Source of the DNA: Planctomycetaceae bacterium
GTDB lineage: Bacteria > Planctomycetota > Planctomycetia > Planctomycetales > Planctomycetaceae
Length of the DNA: 42,163 nt
Reading direction: 5' to 3'
Assembly (NCBI GenBank): GCA_014762625.1
Contig: JABURQ010000037.1
Coordinates: 1-42,163 of the forward strand
The notes beneath the pieces are model-generated. The model did not search any database. It worked only from the letters and a program-made list of their open reading frames with translations, and was not told the DNA's origin. Positions 7,951 to 17,721 of the stretch are shown here, one piece after another. The translations under genes and the position numbers were made by a program. Numbering within the stretch: the stretch's first letter is position 1; every line of letters starts with the position of its first letter.

Positions 7951-9279
7951 TTACCCAGCCGGGTCGGTGATGAAAAGAGAACGTCCGCGGTTTTTCTGGG
8001 CCGCCATCCACAATCGCCACGAACGTTGGTCGTAGCCGAAATTTTCACCCGTCAACTCCACCAGCGTGGCCAGCACCTCGGAATTGTGGATGCTCCGATG
8101 CAGTGTGACCGGTTTCCATTTGACCCCCGCTTGATTCGACATCCCGACAGGAGGATTGACGCGAAACCCGTAAGGAAGTTGCCCGGCTCTCGCCAACGCT
8201 TCAATTTCGGCGGGGACCGTTCCCGATCCCAACTGCCCGGCGTTGTTATTCCCATTGGCGGCAAACGTAACTCCTTCCCGCACGGGAACGTGAATCGTGA
8301 AGGCGTGGCTGGTGGTCAGGGCATCGATCAGAGGCCCCATAGCCTCGGGTTTCGCGACAGTCAGCAGTGCTTTCGCCGCACGATTGACGATCTTGTTTTC
8401 GGTATGTTCGAGATGCTGAGTGAAGAGCCGGCTCGCTTGTAGCTGATAGCGGTCCGGGATGGCTTGAACCGCTTTCTGTCGTAACGATTCCTCCCGATCG
8501 AAGATGGCCTGACGGGCGAGCGCTTCTTTGGCTTCGGGAGAATCGATGGTCTCCAGAATTTCGATCATGAGACTACGCGCCTGAGCGTCTTCATGGTGGG
8601 CGAACATATGGACCAACGCCGGTACCGCCTTCGGGTCTCTCAATTCCTGAAGTTCTTCCAAAGCCTCCGCGGACTTCTGAGGCGTAGGACTATACAACGC
8701 GGTCTTCCATCGCTTCATGCGGTCGAACCATTCCTGGCTGATTTCCTGTTGCTGCTCTTCGCGGTTGATCAGCTCCATTTCCTGCAGAGTGATGTAGCGA
8801 TTCTCGTATTTCACGTATCCCTTCTGTCGCATCATTTCTTCGCGCGGCATCCATCCTCCCCGATGCTTGACGTGGTCGAGCAGCTTACGGGCTTTTTCGT
8901 GATCGGGTTCGAGTTCGACCAGACGCAACAGATGCTTGCGTTCCTGCTCGCGTAATTTCTGGCGAGCGCACCATTGCGCGAGTTCCCAATGATCCTCGGG
9001 AGTATCGAGCATCTCCCGCTCGCGAGTCTCATACTCCTCCACTCGGGGCGAACGAAAGACGAAAAAATCGACCTCCTCCCGGTCGATCTTCAGAAAAATC
9101 CCGGACAGCGAAACGATCTCCAGAGGCTTCGATTCGTCCTGGCTTTTGCCGCGGTCCATTTGGCCGCGGATTTCGCCGCCGTTTTTCAAGCGGATCACAT
9201 CGGCGCACAGCCCACCCGCCATCGGACCGCAGACGGCGGCGATGAGAAGAGCGAACGTGATTCCGAATCGATATCGCAT
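7951..9279 (-). CDS. Secreted HEAT-repeat protein
   Basis: The 442-residue product has a clear signal peptide ([23 protein letters not shown], cut near LCA). A short beta-rich N-terminal part follows ([15 protein letters not shown], a pattern common in planctomycete secreted proteins). Residues about 110-180 are helical and charged, and residues about 190-310 form HEAT-like pairs ([37 protein letters not shown]). The C terminus carries an unassigned module. HEAT repeats usually mediate protein binding, so a scaffold role outside the cytoplasm is inferred. The ATG has GAGG five bases upstream. The uracil-DNA glycosylase gene follows on the same strand. Confidence 0.75.
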   Translation of the reverse strand: MRYRFGITFALLIAAVCGPMAGGLCADVIRLKNGGEIRGQMDRGKSQDESKPLEIVSLSGIFLKIDREEVDFFVFRSPRVEEYETREREMLDTPEDHWELAQWCARQKLREQERKHLLRLVELEPDHEKARKLLDHVKHRGGWMPREEMMRQKGYVKYENRYITLQEMELINREEQQQEISQEWFDRMKRWKTALYSPTPQKSAEALEELQELRDPKAVPALVHMFAHHEDAQARSLMIEILETIDSPEAKEALARQAIFDREESLRQKAVQAIPDRYQLQASRLFTQHLEHTENKIVNRAAKALLTVAKPEAMGPLIDALTTSHAFTIHVPVREGVTFAANGNNNAGQLGSGTVPAEIEALARAGQLPYGFRVNPPVGMSNQAGVKWKPVTLHRSIHNSEVLATLVELTGENFGYDQRSWRLWMAAQKNRGRSLFITDPAG

Positions 9280-9565
9280 GAAACCTCTGTAATGTCCGGT
9301 TGTTTCGATCTTAACGGTTGAACGAGCGATCGATCAAAGGGATTTCGACGGATCACCCTGTTCCTGGCGAACCGAGACTGGCTTTCCGCTGAAATGTCTG
9401 CCTAGAATGAATACTTTGTAGTATTTGTTTAAACGTCCTATCGTCCAGTCAATTATCAGGAATTCGGTCAAATCTGACGGATTCGTTCGGACGGACGTCA
9501 GAAATTATGCGAGTTTTTCTCTGATGAACTTCGATTACTCTCCCATCGCGAAGACGAGGCCCGAG
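9280..9565. other. Divergent promoter region with a small inverted repeat
   Basis: The gap between the HEAT gene and the beta-propeller gene contains a TAGAAT -10-like hexamer at 9403-9408 and a 6-bp inverted repeat AATACT/AGTATT at 9410-9425 (loop of 4). The beta-propeller frame stays open back to a TTG at 9425, but that leader has no protein-like signal. Confidence 0.35.
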
Positions 9566-10813
9566 ATGATGTTCCGGATTCGACTGCTCACGATCACTGT
9601 TGGCCTGGCTGTTGCCGGTCTGTTTTCGGTGACCGCTCACGCCCAACAGGCTCTTCCGTCCGCACGCTTACTGGATCGCTACGGTCTGGAAGTTCTCTGG
9701 AGCTCCCAGGCAGTCATGCACCAGAATCGCGATCATGTGATGAACGTCGAAATCGACGAAGAGTCGGTCTACGTGCAATCCCAGAACGGATTCGTTTCCG
9801 CCTTCGATAGTCAGTCCGGCAATCGCCGTTGGGCTCAATTGGTCGGACGCATCAATTCCCCCCAACTCCCTCTGACCTCCAATAGCGATACCGTGCTCGT
9901 TACCTCGGGCGTCAAACTTTACGCGATCGATAAATGGCAGGGCGGCGAACTGTGGCGACTCTCGCTGCAAGAACAAGCCGGCGCTCGACCGACCGCCGAC
10001 GAAGAACGGATCTATGTGGCCACTCAACACGGCTCTGTATTCGCCTACGATCTATCGAAGATTTACGAGCTGTACCACTCGGGCCGGCTCCCCAAATGGT
10101 CGAAGCAGACCGAACTCTGGCGTCATCGAACGTCACGTCCCATTCACACGCCGCCCATTCGCTACGACGACCAACTGACGTTTGCCAGCCAGACCAACAT
10201 CATCTATAGCGTCCGTCCGAAAACTGATAGGCTGGTTTTCCAGATGACGACCTCCTCGCATGTGACAGCCCCCATGGTTCAATACGGCGAATACCTTTTC
10301 ATGTGTAACGACAGCCAGCATGTTTATTGTCTCGATAAAGCACTCGGTACCACCGTCTGGGATTTCATCTCTCGCTCGAAAGTCACGCAAAAACCGCGTT
10401 TCGTCAACAATCGTTGTTACGTCTCGCCGGTGGCGGGATCGTTGTATTGCATCGACGTCAACACCGGGGTCGAATATTGGGAAGCGCAGGAGAGCGTCAA
10501 ATTCGTCGCCGTCACCGATAGCTATGTTGCCGCTGAAGACGAACTCGGCAACTTGCTGTTGCTCTCTCCTAACAGCACGGAAACCGATGTCGAACTGACG
10601 GCTCGCTTACCGTTCAAAGGGTTCAAGTACAAAGTGTCGAATGACCTGACCGACCGCATCTATATGGTTTCTGATTTCGGGCAGGTGATTTGCTTGCGTG
10701 AGAAAAGTAACTCCTTCCCCAAATTCTTCCGCAACCCGGACCGTCGTCCGATCGAACCTCTCTTTACGGACGAGAACGCTGCTGCCGCGGAGCCAACCGA
10801 CGACAATCAGTGA
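9566..10813 (+). CDS. Exported PQQ-type beta-propeller protein
   Basis: The product is about 415 residues when started at the ATG pair at 9566/9569. That places a signal peptide (MMFRIRLLTITVGLAVAGLF, ending AHA-QQ) at the N terminus. The rest is a beta-propeller of PQQ-like repeats with blade motifs such as VSAFDSQSGNRRWAQ, LYAIDKWQGGELWRL, VYCLDKALGTTVWDF and LYCIDVNTGVEYWEA. Such proteins resemble BamB and PQQ dehydrogenases. No dehydrogenase active-site residues are obvious, so a scaffold role in the periplasm is more likely than enzyme activity. The frame is open upstream to a TTG at 9425, which would bury the signal peptide. It ends 16 bases from the convergent dehydrogenase gene. Confidence 0.8.
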   Translation: MMFRIRLLTITVGLAVAGLFSVTAHAQQALPSARLLDRYGLEVLWSSQAVMHQNRDHVMNVEIDEESVYVQSQNGFVSAFDSQSGNRRWAQLVGRINSPQLPLTSNSDTVLVTSGVKLYAIDKWQGGELWRLSLQEQAGARPTADEERIYVATQHGSVFAYDLSKIYELYHSGRLPKWSKQTELWRHRTSRPIHTPPIRYDDQLTFASQTNIIYSVRPKTDRLVFQMTTSSHVTAPMVQYGEYLFMCNDSQHVYCLDKALGTTVWDFISRSKVTQKPRFVNNRCYVSPVAGSLYCIDVNTGVEYWEAQESVKFVAVTDSYVAAEDELGNLLLLSPNSTETDVELTARLPFKGFKYKVSNDLTDRIYMVSDFGQVICLREKSNSFPKFFRNPDRRPIEPLFTDENAAAAEPTDDNQ

Positions 10814-10814
10814 G

Positions 10815-10836
10815 TATTTCAACGGGTTGCTAACCG
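10815..10836. repeat. Short dispersed repeat, copy 1
   Basis: This 22-base segment resembles the one at 19395-19417: both read roughly TTTCAAC then GGGTTGCTA or AGGCTGCTA. It contains the stop codon of the aldehyde dehydrogenase gene. With only two copies in view it could be a scattered planctomycete intergenic element or chance. Confidence 0.3.
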
Positions 10837-12191
10837 ACAGAGACCGTCTTGACGTTCACGAACTCCCGGATCCCTTCCGAGGAAAGTTCGCGACCGTAAC
10901 CGGAATCCTTAATTCCCCCGAACGGTAAACGGGGGTCGGATTTCGTGAACGAATTGACGAACACCGCTCCCGCGTCAATTTTCGCTGCGAGCGAGTGTCC
11001 TTTTTCGAGATCCGACGTCCAGAGACTGGCCCCTAAACCAAATCGAGTCTGATTGGCGAATTGGATCGCCTCGTCTTCTTGGGACGCCACGGTCAAGGCG
11101 GCCACAGGACCGAATGTCTCTTCGTCGAAGGCCGCCATCCCCGACGTGACGTCTGTTAAGACAGTGGGGGGATAGAAAAAACCGGGACCGGCAGGCAATT
11201 CTCCACCGCACAATAATTGCGCTCCTGTCTCGACTGATTTCGCCACCTGGGAATGCAGATCCTCGCGTAAATCCTGACGCGCGAGCGGACCGATTTCGGT
11301 CGCTTCTTCAGCGGGATCTCCCATTTGAAGGCTCATCAATTTTTCCACGAACGCGTCTGTAAATTCCGTTGCAATTGATTGTTCGAGAATGAACCGTTTC
11401 GCGGCGATACAGCTTTGTCCCGAATTCAGCGTGCGGGCGGTCACCGCCGCCTCGACCGCCGCGCCGATGTCCGCATCCGCCAAGACGACAAATGGGTCCG
11501 ATCCTCCCAGTTCCTGAACGGTTTTCTTCAGGTTGGCTCCTGCGCGTTTGCCGATTGCGCGACCGGCTCGCTCGCTTCCCGTTAAGGTGACCGCTCGAAT
11601 GATGGGGCGATCGATCAATTGTTCCGCTCGCTCCGCAGGGAGGAGCAGGGTGGAGAACAACCCCGCCGGAAAGTCGGCTGCCGTGAAAAGTTCTTCGATC
11701 ATCAACGCGCACCCGGAAACGTTCGAGGCGTGTTTCAGCAGACCCGCATTTCCGGCCATCACAGCCGGGGCCGCAAATCGAAACACTTGCCAGAACGGAA
11801 AGTTCCAGGGCATCACCGCCAACACCACTCCCAGAGGATCGTAACGGACGTAGCTTTTCTCGGCGTCGGTAGAGATGGTGCGCGAGGTGAGAAACTCTTC
11901 CCCGTGTTCCGCATAAAACCGACAGACCCAAGCCGACTTCTCGACCTCAGCGTAAGCCTGCGTGATCGGTTTCCCCATCTCGGCCGTCATCAGTTGCGCG
12001 GCGGAATCTTTTCGGGATTCCAATACATCAGCCAGCCGATTGAGACGTTCGGAACGGTCCGCGAAAGTCGTACCCCGCCAGCTCTGATGGGCGACCTGCG
12101 CCATCTGAAGCCGATTGTCGACGGCTTCCTCGGAATAGGGTTCATATTCGGCGATGACTTTTTCGGTGGCGGGATTGATGGACTTGATCAT
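10830..12191 (-). CDS. gabD: NAD(P)-dependent succinate-semialdehyde-type aldehyde dehydrogenase
   Basis: The 453-residue product is a full aldehyde dehydrogenase with features of the short succinate-semialdehyde group (Sad/YneI/GabD-like): [16 protein letters not shown] at the start, [13 protein letters not shown], the cofactor loop [12 protein letters not shown]-type stretch (here [12 protein letters not shown]), the catalytic Glu in QELGGSDPF and the catalytic Cys in [11 protein letters not shown]. The [15 protein letters not shown] segment closes the family pattern. It would oxidise succinate semialdehyde or a related aldehyde to the acid in the cytoplasm. Exact substrate cannot be told from sequence, so the symbol is by family resemblance. 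It has no partner aminotransferase nearby. Ribosome site before the ATG is weak. Confidence 0.88.
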   Translation of the reverse strand: MIKSINPATEKVIAEYEPYSEEAVDNRLQMAQVAHQSWRGTTFADRSERLNRLADVLESRKDSAAQLMTAEMGKPITQAYAEVEKSAWVCRFYAEHGEEFLTSRTISTDAEKSYVRYDPLGVVLAVMPWNFPFWQVFRFAAPAVMAGNAGLLKHASNVSGCALMIEELFTAADFPAGLFSTLLLPAERAEQLIDRPIIRAVTLTGSERAGRAIGKRAGANLKKTVQELGGSDPFVVLADADIGAAVEAAVTARTLNSGQSCIAAKRFILEQSIATEFTDAFVEKLMSLQMGDPAEEATEIGPLARQDLREDLHSQVAKSVETGAQLLCGGELPAGPGFFYPPTVLTDVTSGMAAFDEETFGPVAALTVASQEDEAIQFANQTRFGLGASLWTSDLEKGHSLAAKIDAGAVFVNSFTKSDPRLPFGGIKDSGYGRELSSEGIREFVNVKTVSVG

Positions 12192-12328
12192 AAGTGGTGG
12201 ATTCTGTGTTGGGGGGCCTTTTGTTCCCTGAGATTCATTGTATAGAATTGAGCGCTGTTACGCAGTAGGTTGAACTTCTACGACGGAACTCCTGCTTCCG
12301 AATCTCGACCGTTGAGGGACGAAATCCC

Positions 12329-12736
12329 ATGGACGCTAACGACTCAAGAATGGACGTACTGGTTGATTCGCTAGCCTCGCTGACGTTACGTCGGGAAGCA
12401 ATGAACTCGGTTAGCAAGAAGAACAAGGTCGCGCTTGAGCACGCGGCCGCGTTCGATGAACTGGTGAAAGATTTTGGCAATGACGGCCGTGAGGGGATGA
12501 AACGTCTCATGCGTCACGAATCCTTCGAAGTACGAAAGATGGCCGCACTCTACTTGCTCCGTTATTGCCATGATGAGGCAAAACAAGTCTTACAGCAAAT
12601 CGCTGAACTAGATGAACTGGAAGCAGGACGAATCGATTGGATCATGAGGTTGTGGTACAGCGGCAATTGGGAACTCGATCCGGGACCGATTCCGGAGAAT
12701 ACCGGCTTCGGGACACAAGCACTTTTTCCTGATTGA
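12329..12736 (+). CDS. Small HEAT-like protein (DUF2019-like)
   Basis: The 135-residue product resembles the DUF2019 group of short HEAT-like proteins: LVKDFGNDGREGMKRLM, then SFEVRKMAALYLLRYCHDEAKQVLQQIAEL and a closing helix with a Trp. These typically form one superhelical domain of unknown function and are often found as immunity or accessory proteins. Two ATG codons (12329 and 12350) are possible, and GAGG lies 11 bases before the first. It is divergent from the dehydrogenase gene and codon use looks like that of its neighbours. Confidence 0.6.
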   Translation: MDANDSRMDVLVDSLASLTLRREAMNSVSKKNKVALEHAAAFDELVKDFGNDGREGMKRLMRHESFEVRKMAALYLLRYCHDEAKQVLQQIAELDELEAGRIDWIMRLWYSGNWELDPGPIPENTGFGTQALFPD

Positions 12737-12818
12737 CTCCAGCGACTCTTTCACAAGTCTTCAAGAATGTGCCATCGATTCCAGAGCTATCAAATCCACC
12801 ACGTTTAAGGAATCACTC

Positions 12819-13019
12819 ATGTCCAAACAACATTTTCGACTCGCCGCGACGGAAGCGGTCGTCAGTCAGATGGCCAATCAACTCTATGCCGCCTATATTT
12901 CGACGGGAAAAGTTTCCCCGGAAGAGTCCGCGTCGTGGATGGAACGCTCGATCGAAGAAGCGATCGCGATTGCCAAAACGGTCGACGAATCGTTCCAGAG
13001 CGAACAGGAAATCAGCTGA
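12819..13019 (+). CDS. Small conserved-type protein of unknown function
   Basis: The 66-residue product is short, helical and mildly acidic, with FRLAATEAVVSQMANQLYA followed by a MERSIEEAIAIAKTVDES helix. The ATG is preceded by AAGGA at normal distance, which makes it a credible gene despite its size. I do not recognise a family name. It lies 82 bases behind the DUF2019-like gene, possibly in the same transcript, and converges on the DUF1501 gene. Confidence 0.65.
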   Translation: MSKQHFRLAATEAVVSQMANQLYAAYISTGKVSPEESASWMERSIEEAIAIAKTVDESFQSEQEIS

Positions 13020-13037
13020 GGATTGGAAGCCCGATTC

Positions 13038-14543
13038 TCACGCGATCCACTCGTCGATCACTTTTCCTCCCACATCGGTCAAACGGAAGTCGCGACCCTG
13101 GAAGCGGTGCGTCAGTTTGAGATGGTCGAGTCCGAACTGATGCAGCATGGTGGCGTGTAAATCGTTGATGTGGACCGGCTTTTCCGTCACGTTCCAGCCG
13201 ATCTCATCGGTCCCCCCGTAGACCTGCCCTCCTTTGAGACCGCCTCCCGCCAGAAACATACTGAACGAGAACGGGTGGTGATCGCGGCCCGTGCCGACTT
13301 CCATCTTACCGCTTCGATTCTCTCCCAGAGGCGTGCGGCCGAATTCCGTGCCCCAGACGACCATCGTCGAATCGAGTAGCCCGCGTTCTTTGAGATCCTT
13401 GATAAGAGCGGCGATCGGCTGATCGACGCAACCGGCGTTGTAGGGAAGTTCGTTGGGAATGTTGCTGTGATGATCCCACGAAGCGTAAATGATGTTGATG
13501 AAGCGGACGCCCCGCTCGACCATTCGACGCGCCAGGAGACAGTTACGCGCAAAGCTCTCGTAGGTGTTCCCTTTCTTCCCCCGACCGCCGATTTTTTCCG
13601 GTTCCGGGCGATTGAGACCGTAGGACTCAATCGTGTCCTTTGTTTCACCGGAGAGATCGATCAATTCGGGAGCCGCTGATTGCATCCGGTAAGCGAGTTC
13701 GTACGACGCGATGCGGGCGGCGATTTCGGGATCGCGGACTTCGCTGTAGCGTTGCTGATTGACGTCTCGCAGAACGTCGAGTCCCTGTCGTTGTAATTCT
13801 TGAGGGATACCGCCGGGATTCGACAGGTTGAGCACCGGCTCTCCCTGATTGCGAAACAAGACGCCCGCATACGTCGAGGGAAGAAAGCCGGATTGCCACA
13901 ACGTCGCTCCGCCGGAAGAACCGTGTCCGCTGGAGAGCACGACGTAGCCGGGCAGGTTCTGCGATTCGCTCCCCAGGCCGTAAGTCAACCAGGATCCCAT
14001 CGTCGGCAGACCGAACGTCCCGCGACCGCATTGCATCATCAATTGACCGGGGTGATGATTGAACTGCTCGGAATGCAACGACCGCACCAGCAACAGATCA
14101 TCGGCGACACCGCCGAGATGCGGCAGTAATTCCGAAAGTTCCATCCCGCTCTCACCATGTTTTTTGAACTCGAACGGCGACCCTTGCAGCAGCGCTTTGT
14201 CTTTTTTGATGAATGCGAAGCGGACTTCTTCGAGCATCGATTTCGGTAACGGCTCGCCGTGCCGTTCTTTCAAGATCGGTTTGGGATCGAAGAGGTCGAG
14301 GTGCGACGGCGCTCCCGCCATGAAAATAAAGATGCACGCTTTCGCCTGGGGATCGAAATGGGGATCGCGTGGAGCGAGCGGATTCACGAGGTCGGGTGTT
14401 TGTTGCGCGGCGGCAGAATTCGGGAGGCCGTCCTGAGACAGCATCGAACCGAGCGCCGCCATTCCCAAACCGCTGGCGGTTGTATTGAGAAATTCGCGGC
14501 GCGTATGAGTCGTGTATTGATCGATGAAATGTTGCGGATTCAT
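13038..14543 (-). CDS. DUF1501 family Tat-exported protein
   Basis: The 501-residue product has a twin-arginine signal (TRREFLNTTASGLGMAALG, Arg15-Arg16). The DUF1501 domain follows, an alkaline-phosphatase/sulfatase-like fold very abundant in planctomycetes: CIFIFMAGAPSHLDLFDPKP near 90, LLVRSLHSEQFNHHPGQLMM near 150, VVWGTEFGRTPLG near 400 and GRDHHPFSFSMFLAGGG after it. Its activity is not established. It is the last gene of a minus-strand operon. Its ATG sits six bases after the stop of the PSD1 gene and its ribosome site (GAGAGG) overlaps that stop region, which suggests translational coupling. The pairing with a PSD1 cytochrome is typical of the phylum. Confidence 0.92.
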   Translation of the reverse strand: MNPQHFIDQYTTHTRREFLNTTASGLGMAALGSMLSQDGLPNSAAAQQTPDLVNPLAPRDPHFDPQAKACIFIFMAGAPSHLDLFDPKPILKERHGEPLPKSMLEEVRFAFIKKDKALLQGSPFEFKKHGESGMELSELLPHLGGVADDLLLVRSLHSEQFNHHPGQLMMQCGRGTFGLPTMGSWLTYGLGSESQNLPGYVVLSSGHGSSGGATLWQSGFLPSTYAGVLFRNQGEPVLNLSNPGGIPQELQRQGLDVLRDVNQQRYSEVRDPEIAARIASYELAYRMQSAAPELIDLSGETKDTIESYGLNRPEPEKIGGRGKKGNTYESFARNCLLARRMVERGVRFINIIYASWDHHSNIPNELPYNAGCVDQPIAALIKDLKERGLLDSTMVVWGTEFGRTPLGENRSGKMEVGTGRDHHPFSFSMFLAGGGLKGGQVYGGTDEIGWNVTEKPVHINDLHATMLHQFGLDHLKLTHRFQGRDFRLTDVGGKVIDEWIA

Positions 14544-14548
14544 TGTTG

Positions 14549-17500
14549 TTATCCTCTCACGATGAATTCATCGAGGTTCATGATTATCCGGACGGTGTTC
14601 ACCCAGGCGGCATTCTCGACAGCCGACACTCCCTCGGCCGCGTGTCGCTCGGTGAGGGCTTTGGCATCTTCGGGATGTGATTGGTAATACTCGCGTGCGG
14701 CTTGCAGCAATTGCTCGAACTGTTGCAGTTCCCCTGCACTCGGAACGCGAGCGATGCACATTCTCAGTGCGTAAGTCAGTTTCTCGGCATCACTCTCTCC
14801 CCCTTCCGACAACACGCGTTTCGCCATGGCTTGCGAGGCTTCGGTGAAGGTGTCGTTGTTCAAAGTCACGAGCGCCTGCAATGGCGTATTACTGGAGGCC
14901 CGTTCGAGACGAGTCGTGTTCGAGTCGGGACAGTCGAAACTGATCAGATTCGGATGAGGAGCCGTCCGTTTGAAGAACGTGTACATTCCGCGGCGATATT
15001 TGTCTTCCCCCTGAGAAACGTTCCAGCGGAAATTGTTGGCGTAGCTCAACTCCGCCACTCCGGGAGGCAACGGCGGGAAGACGCTCGGTCCTCCCACTTT
15101 TTCGGACAGCAAACCGCTGGCGGCGAGATGCAAATCGCGGACGATCTCCGCTTCCGCTCGCAGACGATTCTGACGAGCCAGTAACAGATTCGTCGGATCG
15201 ATCTCCTGTAATTCCGGTCGATAACGTGAGGACTGACGGTAAGTCGCACTGTTGACGATCAGGCGGATGAGATCCTTACGGCTCCAGTTCAAATCCCGCG
15301 GATAGGTCCAGGCGAGCCAGTCGAGAAGCTCAGGATGCGTCGGCGGTTCGCCGCGAACTCCAAAATCATTCACGGTCGGCACAATTCCTCGTCCGAACAG
15401 ATGAGCCCAAACCTGATTCACGCTGACGCGCGGAACGAGAGGATGAGTGGGATCGACCAGCCACCGGGCCAGATCGAGACGATCGGGAGCTTCTCCCTCC
15501 CGACTCGATTGCAGAGGATGATGCTCTGAAATAATGGCCAACGCATCCGAATTCACCGGGTCGGCGGGTTGGAGAAAATCTCCCCGGCTCAGGATGTGTG
15601 TGTCCCGTTGGGCGGACGTCATTACCCGGACGGTCATCACCGGTTCTTCAGGAGCTTTCGCCGCGATCTGCTGGACCTGTTTCGCTAACTTTTGAGCTTC
15701 GACATCCCTCGAGGCGACGTGATCTCGGAGCACGGCTTGCTGTTCGTCGGTTCGTTTTTCCGCCGGGGTTTCCAATGCCAGTCGTACCGCCTTGGGGAGG
15801 GCTTTGAGGGGATCGTATCCGGAGATCGTCGAGACGCGGAAATGTCCGAGCGTATGCTGACCGCCGTAACTTTGGTCGAGCGTCAATCTCAGAAACTTAA
15901 ACTCGGCGAGATCGACCGGTTCGGCTGTATAAAGAGTGATCTGATGATTTTTGCCCATCTGCGGGGAGATCGCCCACCCGGTTTTTGCTTCTTTGAGGAG
16001 TGCGTTTTCGGGCGGAAATTTGGATTGCGAGAAATCGGCTTCCGCTGTGGTGAATGCAATCGGCGCCGTTTGTTTGAAGTCTTTCGTTTTGGAAGCCACC
16101 AATTCGACATGGGACAGGACGAAGTTGCCGTGCCCCGTTCGCCCCGGTCCGTTGCCTCCCAGAGAATCGTGCGTGAGGGTGTCAATTTTCAAACCGGTCA
16201 GAGGAGCTTCGGGAATCGGGAGCGTGAGGGTATAAGCGTCGGTGTCGGGAGAGTTCCCCGCGGCGAGGATCGATCCATCCTCCTGAATCGTCAGTTCAGC
16301 TTTGGCTTTGGAAGTCGCCGCGATTGGTGAGGCGACTTCGGACTTCAACGGCATCGCCTCCTGTTTGAGTCGAGCGGAGATTTCCGCTAACCAGCGATCG
16401 ATTTCCGGCTGAAGATTGTTCAATCGGTCTTCGTACTTCTGTTTTGCGGCGGCGAGTTGTTCGTCGTGTTTGGCTTTGTCGCGTTGATATTTCTCCATCG
16501 CGGCTTCGCTTTTGGCGATGGTACTGTTGGCTTCGTTGGCATTATTGAAGAAGGCGAACAGCTCGTAATATTCTTCCTGGGTAATTTGATCGTATTTGTG
16601 CGAGTGACAGCGGGCGCACGTCATCGTCAGCCCCATCCAGATCGCGGCCGTCGTTTCGGTGCGGTCGAAGGTCGCCTCCACGCGGAACTCTTCCTGATCC
16701 GTCCCACCTTCCGTATTCGTCAGAGTCTGGCGATGAAAAGCGGTCGCTAGAATTTGTTCGGGGGTTGGATTTTCCAGTAAGTCTCCGGCGAGTTGTTCGA
16801 TCGTAAAGGTGTCGTAAGGCATGTCTTCATTGATGGCGCGGATCACCCAGTCCCGATAACGCCAGGCATTCGGACGCGGACGATCTTTTTCGTAGCCGTC
16901 GGAGTCGGCGTAGCGTGCCTTATCCAACCAGTGACGGCCCCAGCGTTCTCCGAAATGCGGTGAGGCCAATAATCGATCGACGAGCGATTCGTACGCCTCG
17001 GGTGACTTGTCGTTCATAAACTCATCGACTTCCGCGGGAGTCGGCGGCAGCCCGACGAGATCGTAGTAGAGACGTTTGATGAGTGTGGCGCGATCCGCTG
17101 CACGAGATGGCTCGATGCCGCTCGCTTCCAGTTTCGCCAGTACAAATCGATCGATCGGATTGCGTATCCAATCTTCCTTCCGGACTTGAGGCAACGCCGG
17201 CTTCTCGATCGGCTGATACGACCAGTGCGATTCGAATTTGGCTCCCTGTTGAATCCAGCGACGCAGGAGGTCCACTTCTTCGGAACTGAGCGGTTCTCCT
17301 TCGGGAGGCATGCGCATGAATTCCTCTTCTGAGGTCACGCGTGTGATCAACTCGCTCATCCCCGGCTGTCCGGGAATGATGGCTCGCGCTCCCGATTCCA
17401 GTTTGGCGAACGCCGAGTCCTGTTGATCGAGGCGCAGGCCGGCTTCCTGCTCGTCCGTGCCGTGACATTCCAGACAATGCTTCGCCAGGAGAGGTTGGAT

Positions 17501-17593
17501 TTGACGTGAGAAAATCACGTCCTCTTCAGCAAACGTTAGCGAAGGGGGCACAATCCCCAGCATCAGGATCGTCAGGAGGGTCGGCTTCATCAT
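14549..17593 (-). CDS. Planctomycete cytochrome C / DUF1549 / DUF1553 protein (PSD1 type)
   Basis: The product is about 1014 residues from the ATG at 17593. It begins with a signal peptide (MMKPTLLTILMLGIVPPSL, cut after TFA). A PSCyt1 heme-binding motif HCLECHGT follows close behind. The DUF1549 domain (PIDRFVLAKLEASGIEPS, HFGERWGRHWLDKARYADSDG) contains a second CxxCH (TCARCHSHK), then come a variable helical and beta-sandwich part and the DUF1553 domain (LARWLVDPTHPLVPRV, VNQVWAHLFGRGIV, RASSNTPLQALVTLN). It is thought to act outside the cytoplasm, probably in polysaccharide-related oxidation; this role is inferred. The frame is open up to an ATG at 17725 that overlaps the kinase stop as ATGA; see findings for that start question. 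Confidence 0.92.
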   Translation of the reverse strand: MMKPTLLTILMLGIVPPSLTFAEEDVIFSRQIQPLLAKHCLECHGTDEQEAGLRLDQQDSAFAKLESGARAIIPGQPGMSELITRVTSEEEFMRMPPEGEPLSSEEVDLLRRWIQQGAKFESHWSYQPIEKPALPQVRKEDWIRNPIDRFVLAKLEASGIEPSRAADRATLIKRLYYDLVGLPPTPAEVDEFMNDKSPEAYESLVDRLLASPHFGERWGRHWLDKARYADSDGYEKDRPRPNAWRYRDWVIRAINEDMPYDTFTIEQLAGDLLENPTPEQILATAFHRQTLTNTEGGTDQEEFRVEATFDRTETTAAIWMGLTMTCARCHSHKYDQITQEEYYELFAFFNNANEANSTIAKSEAAMEKYQRDKAKHDEQLAAAKQKYEDRLNNLQPEIDRWLAEISARLKQEAMPLKSEVASPIAATSKAKAELTIQEDGSILAAGNSPDTDAYTLTLPIPEAPLTGLKIDTLTHDSLGGNGPGRTGHGNFVLSHVELVASKTKDFKQTAPIAFTTAEADFSQSKFPPENALLKEAKTGWAISPQMGKNHQITLYTAEPVDLAEFKFLRLTLDQSYGGQHTLGHFRVSTISGYDPLKALPKAVRLALETPAEKRTDEQQAVLRDHVASRDVEAQKLAKQVQQIAAKAPEEPVMTVRVMTSAQRDTHILSRGDFLQPADPVNSDALAIISEHHPLQSSREGEAPDRLDLARWLVDPTHPLVPRVSVNQVWAHLFGRGIVPTVNDFGVRGEPPTHPELLDWLAWTYPRDLNWSRKDLIRLIVNSATYRQSSRYRPELQEIDPTNLLLARQNRLRAEAEIVRDLHLAASGLLSEKVGGPSVFPPLPPGVAELSYANNFRWNVSQGEDKYRRGMYTFFKRTAPHPNLISFDCPDSNTTRLERASSNTPLQALVTLNNDTFTEASQAMAKRVLSEGGESDAEKLTYALRMCIARVPSAGELQQFEQLLQAAREYYQSHPEDAKALTERHAAEGVSAVENAAWVNTVRIIMNLDEFIVRG

Positions 17594-17721
17594 GTTCAAC
17601 CACATGTAATTTTTGGACTTCGGGCGAGCATCACACTGCCGCCGGGCGGTGGCAGAGGCGGGATCTCCAGCATAAACGATCTTTGATGCCCGCGAAACAT
17701 TTTTTGGCTCGAAGAGTGCTT

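Noticed and set aside
12733-13140. 135-codon plus-strand frame over the small 66-residue gene
   Set aside because: Arg/Ser-rich, no ribosome site, and it overlaps the DUF1501 gene; the 66-residue frame has a good ribosome site.
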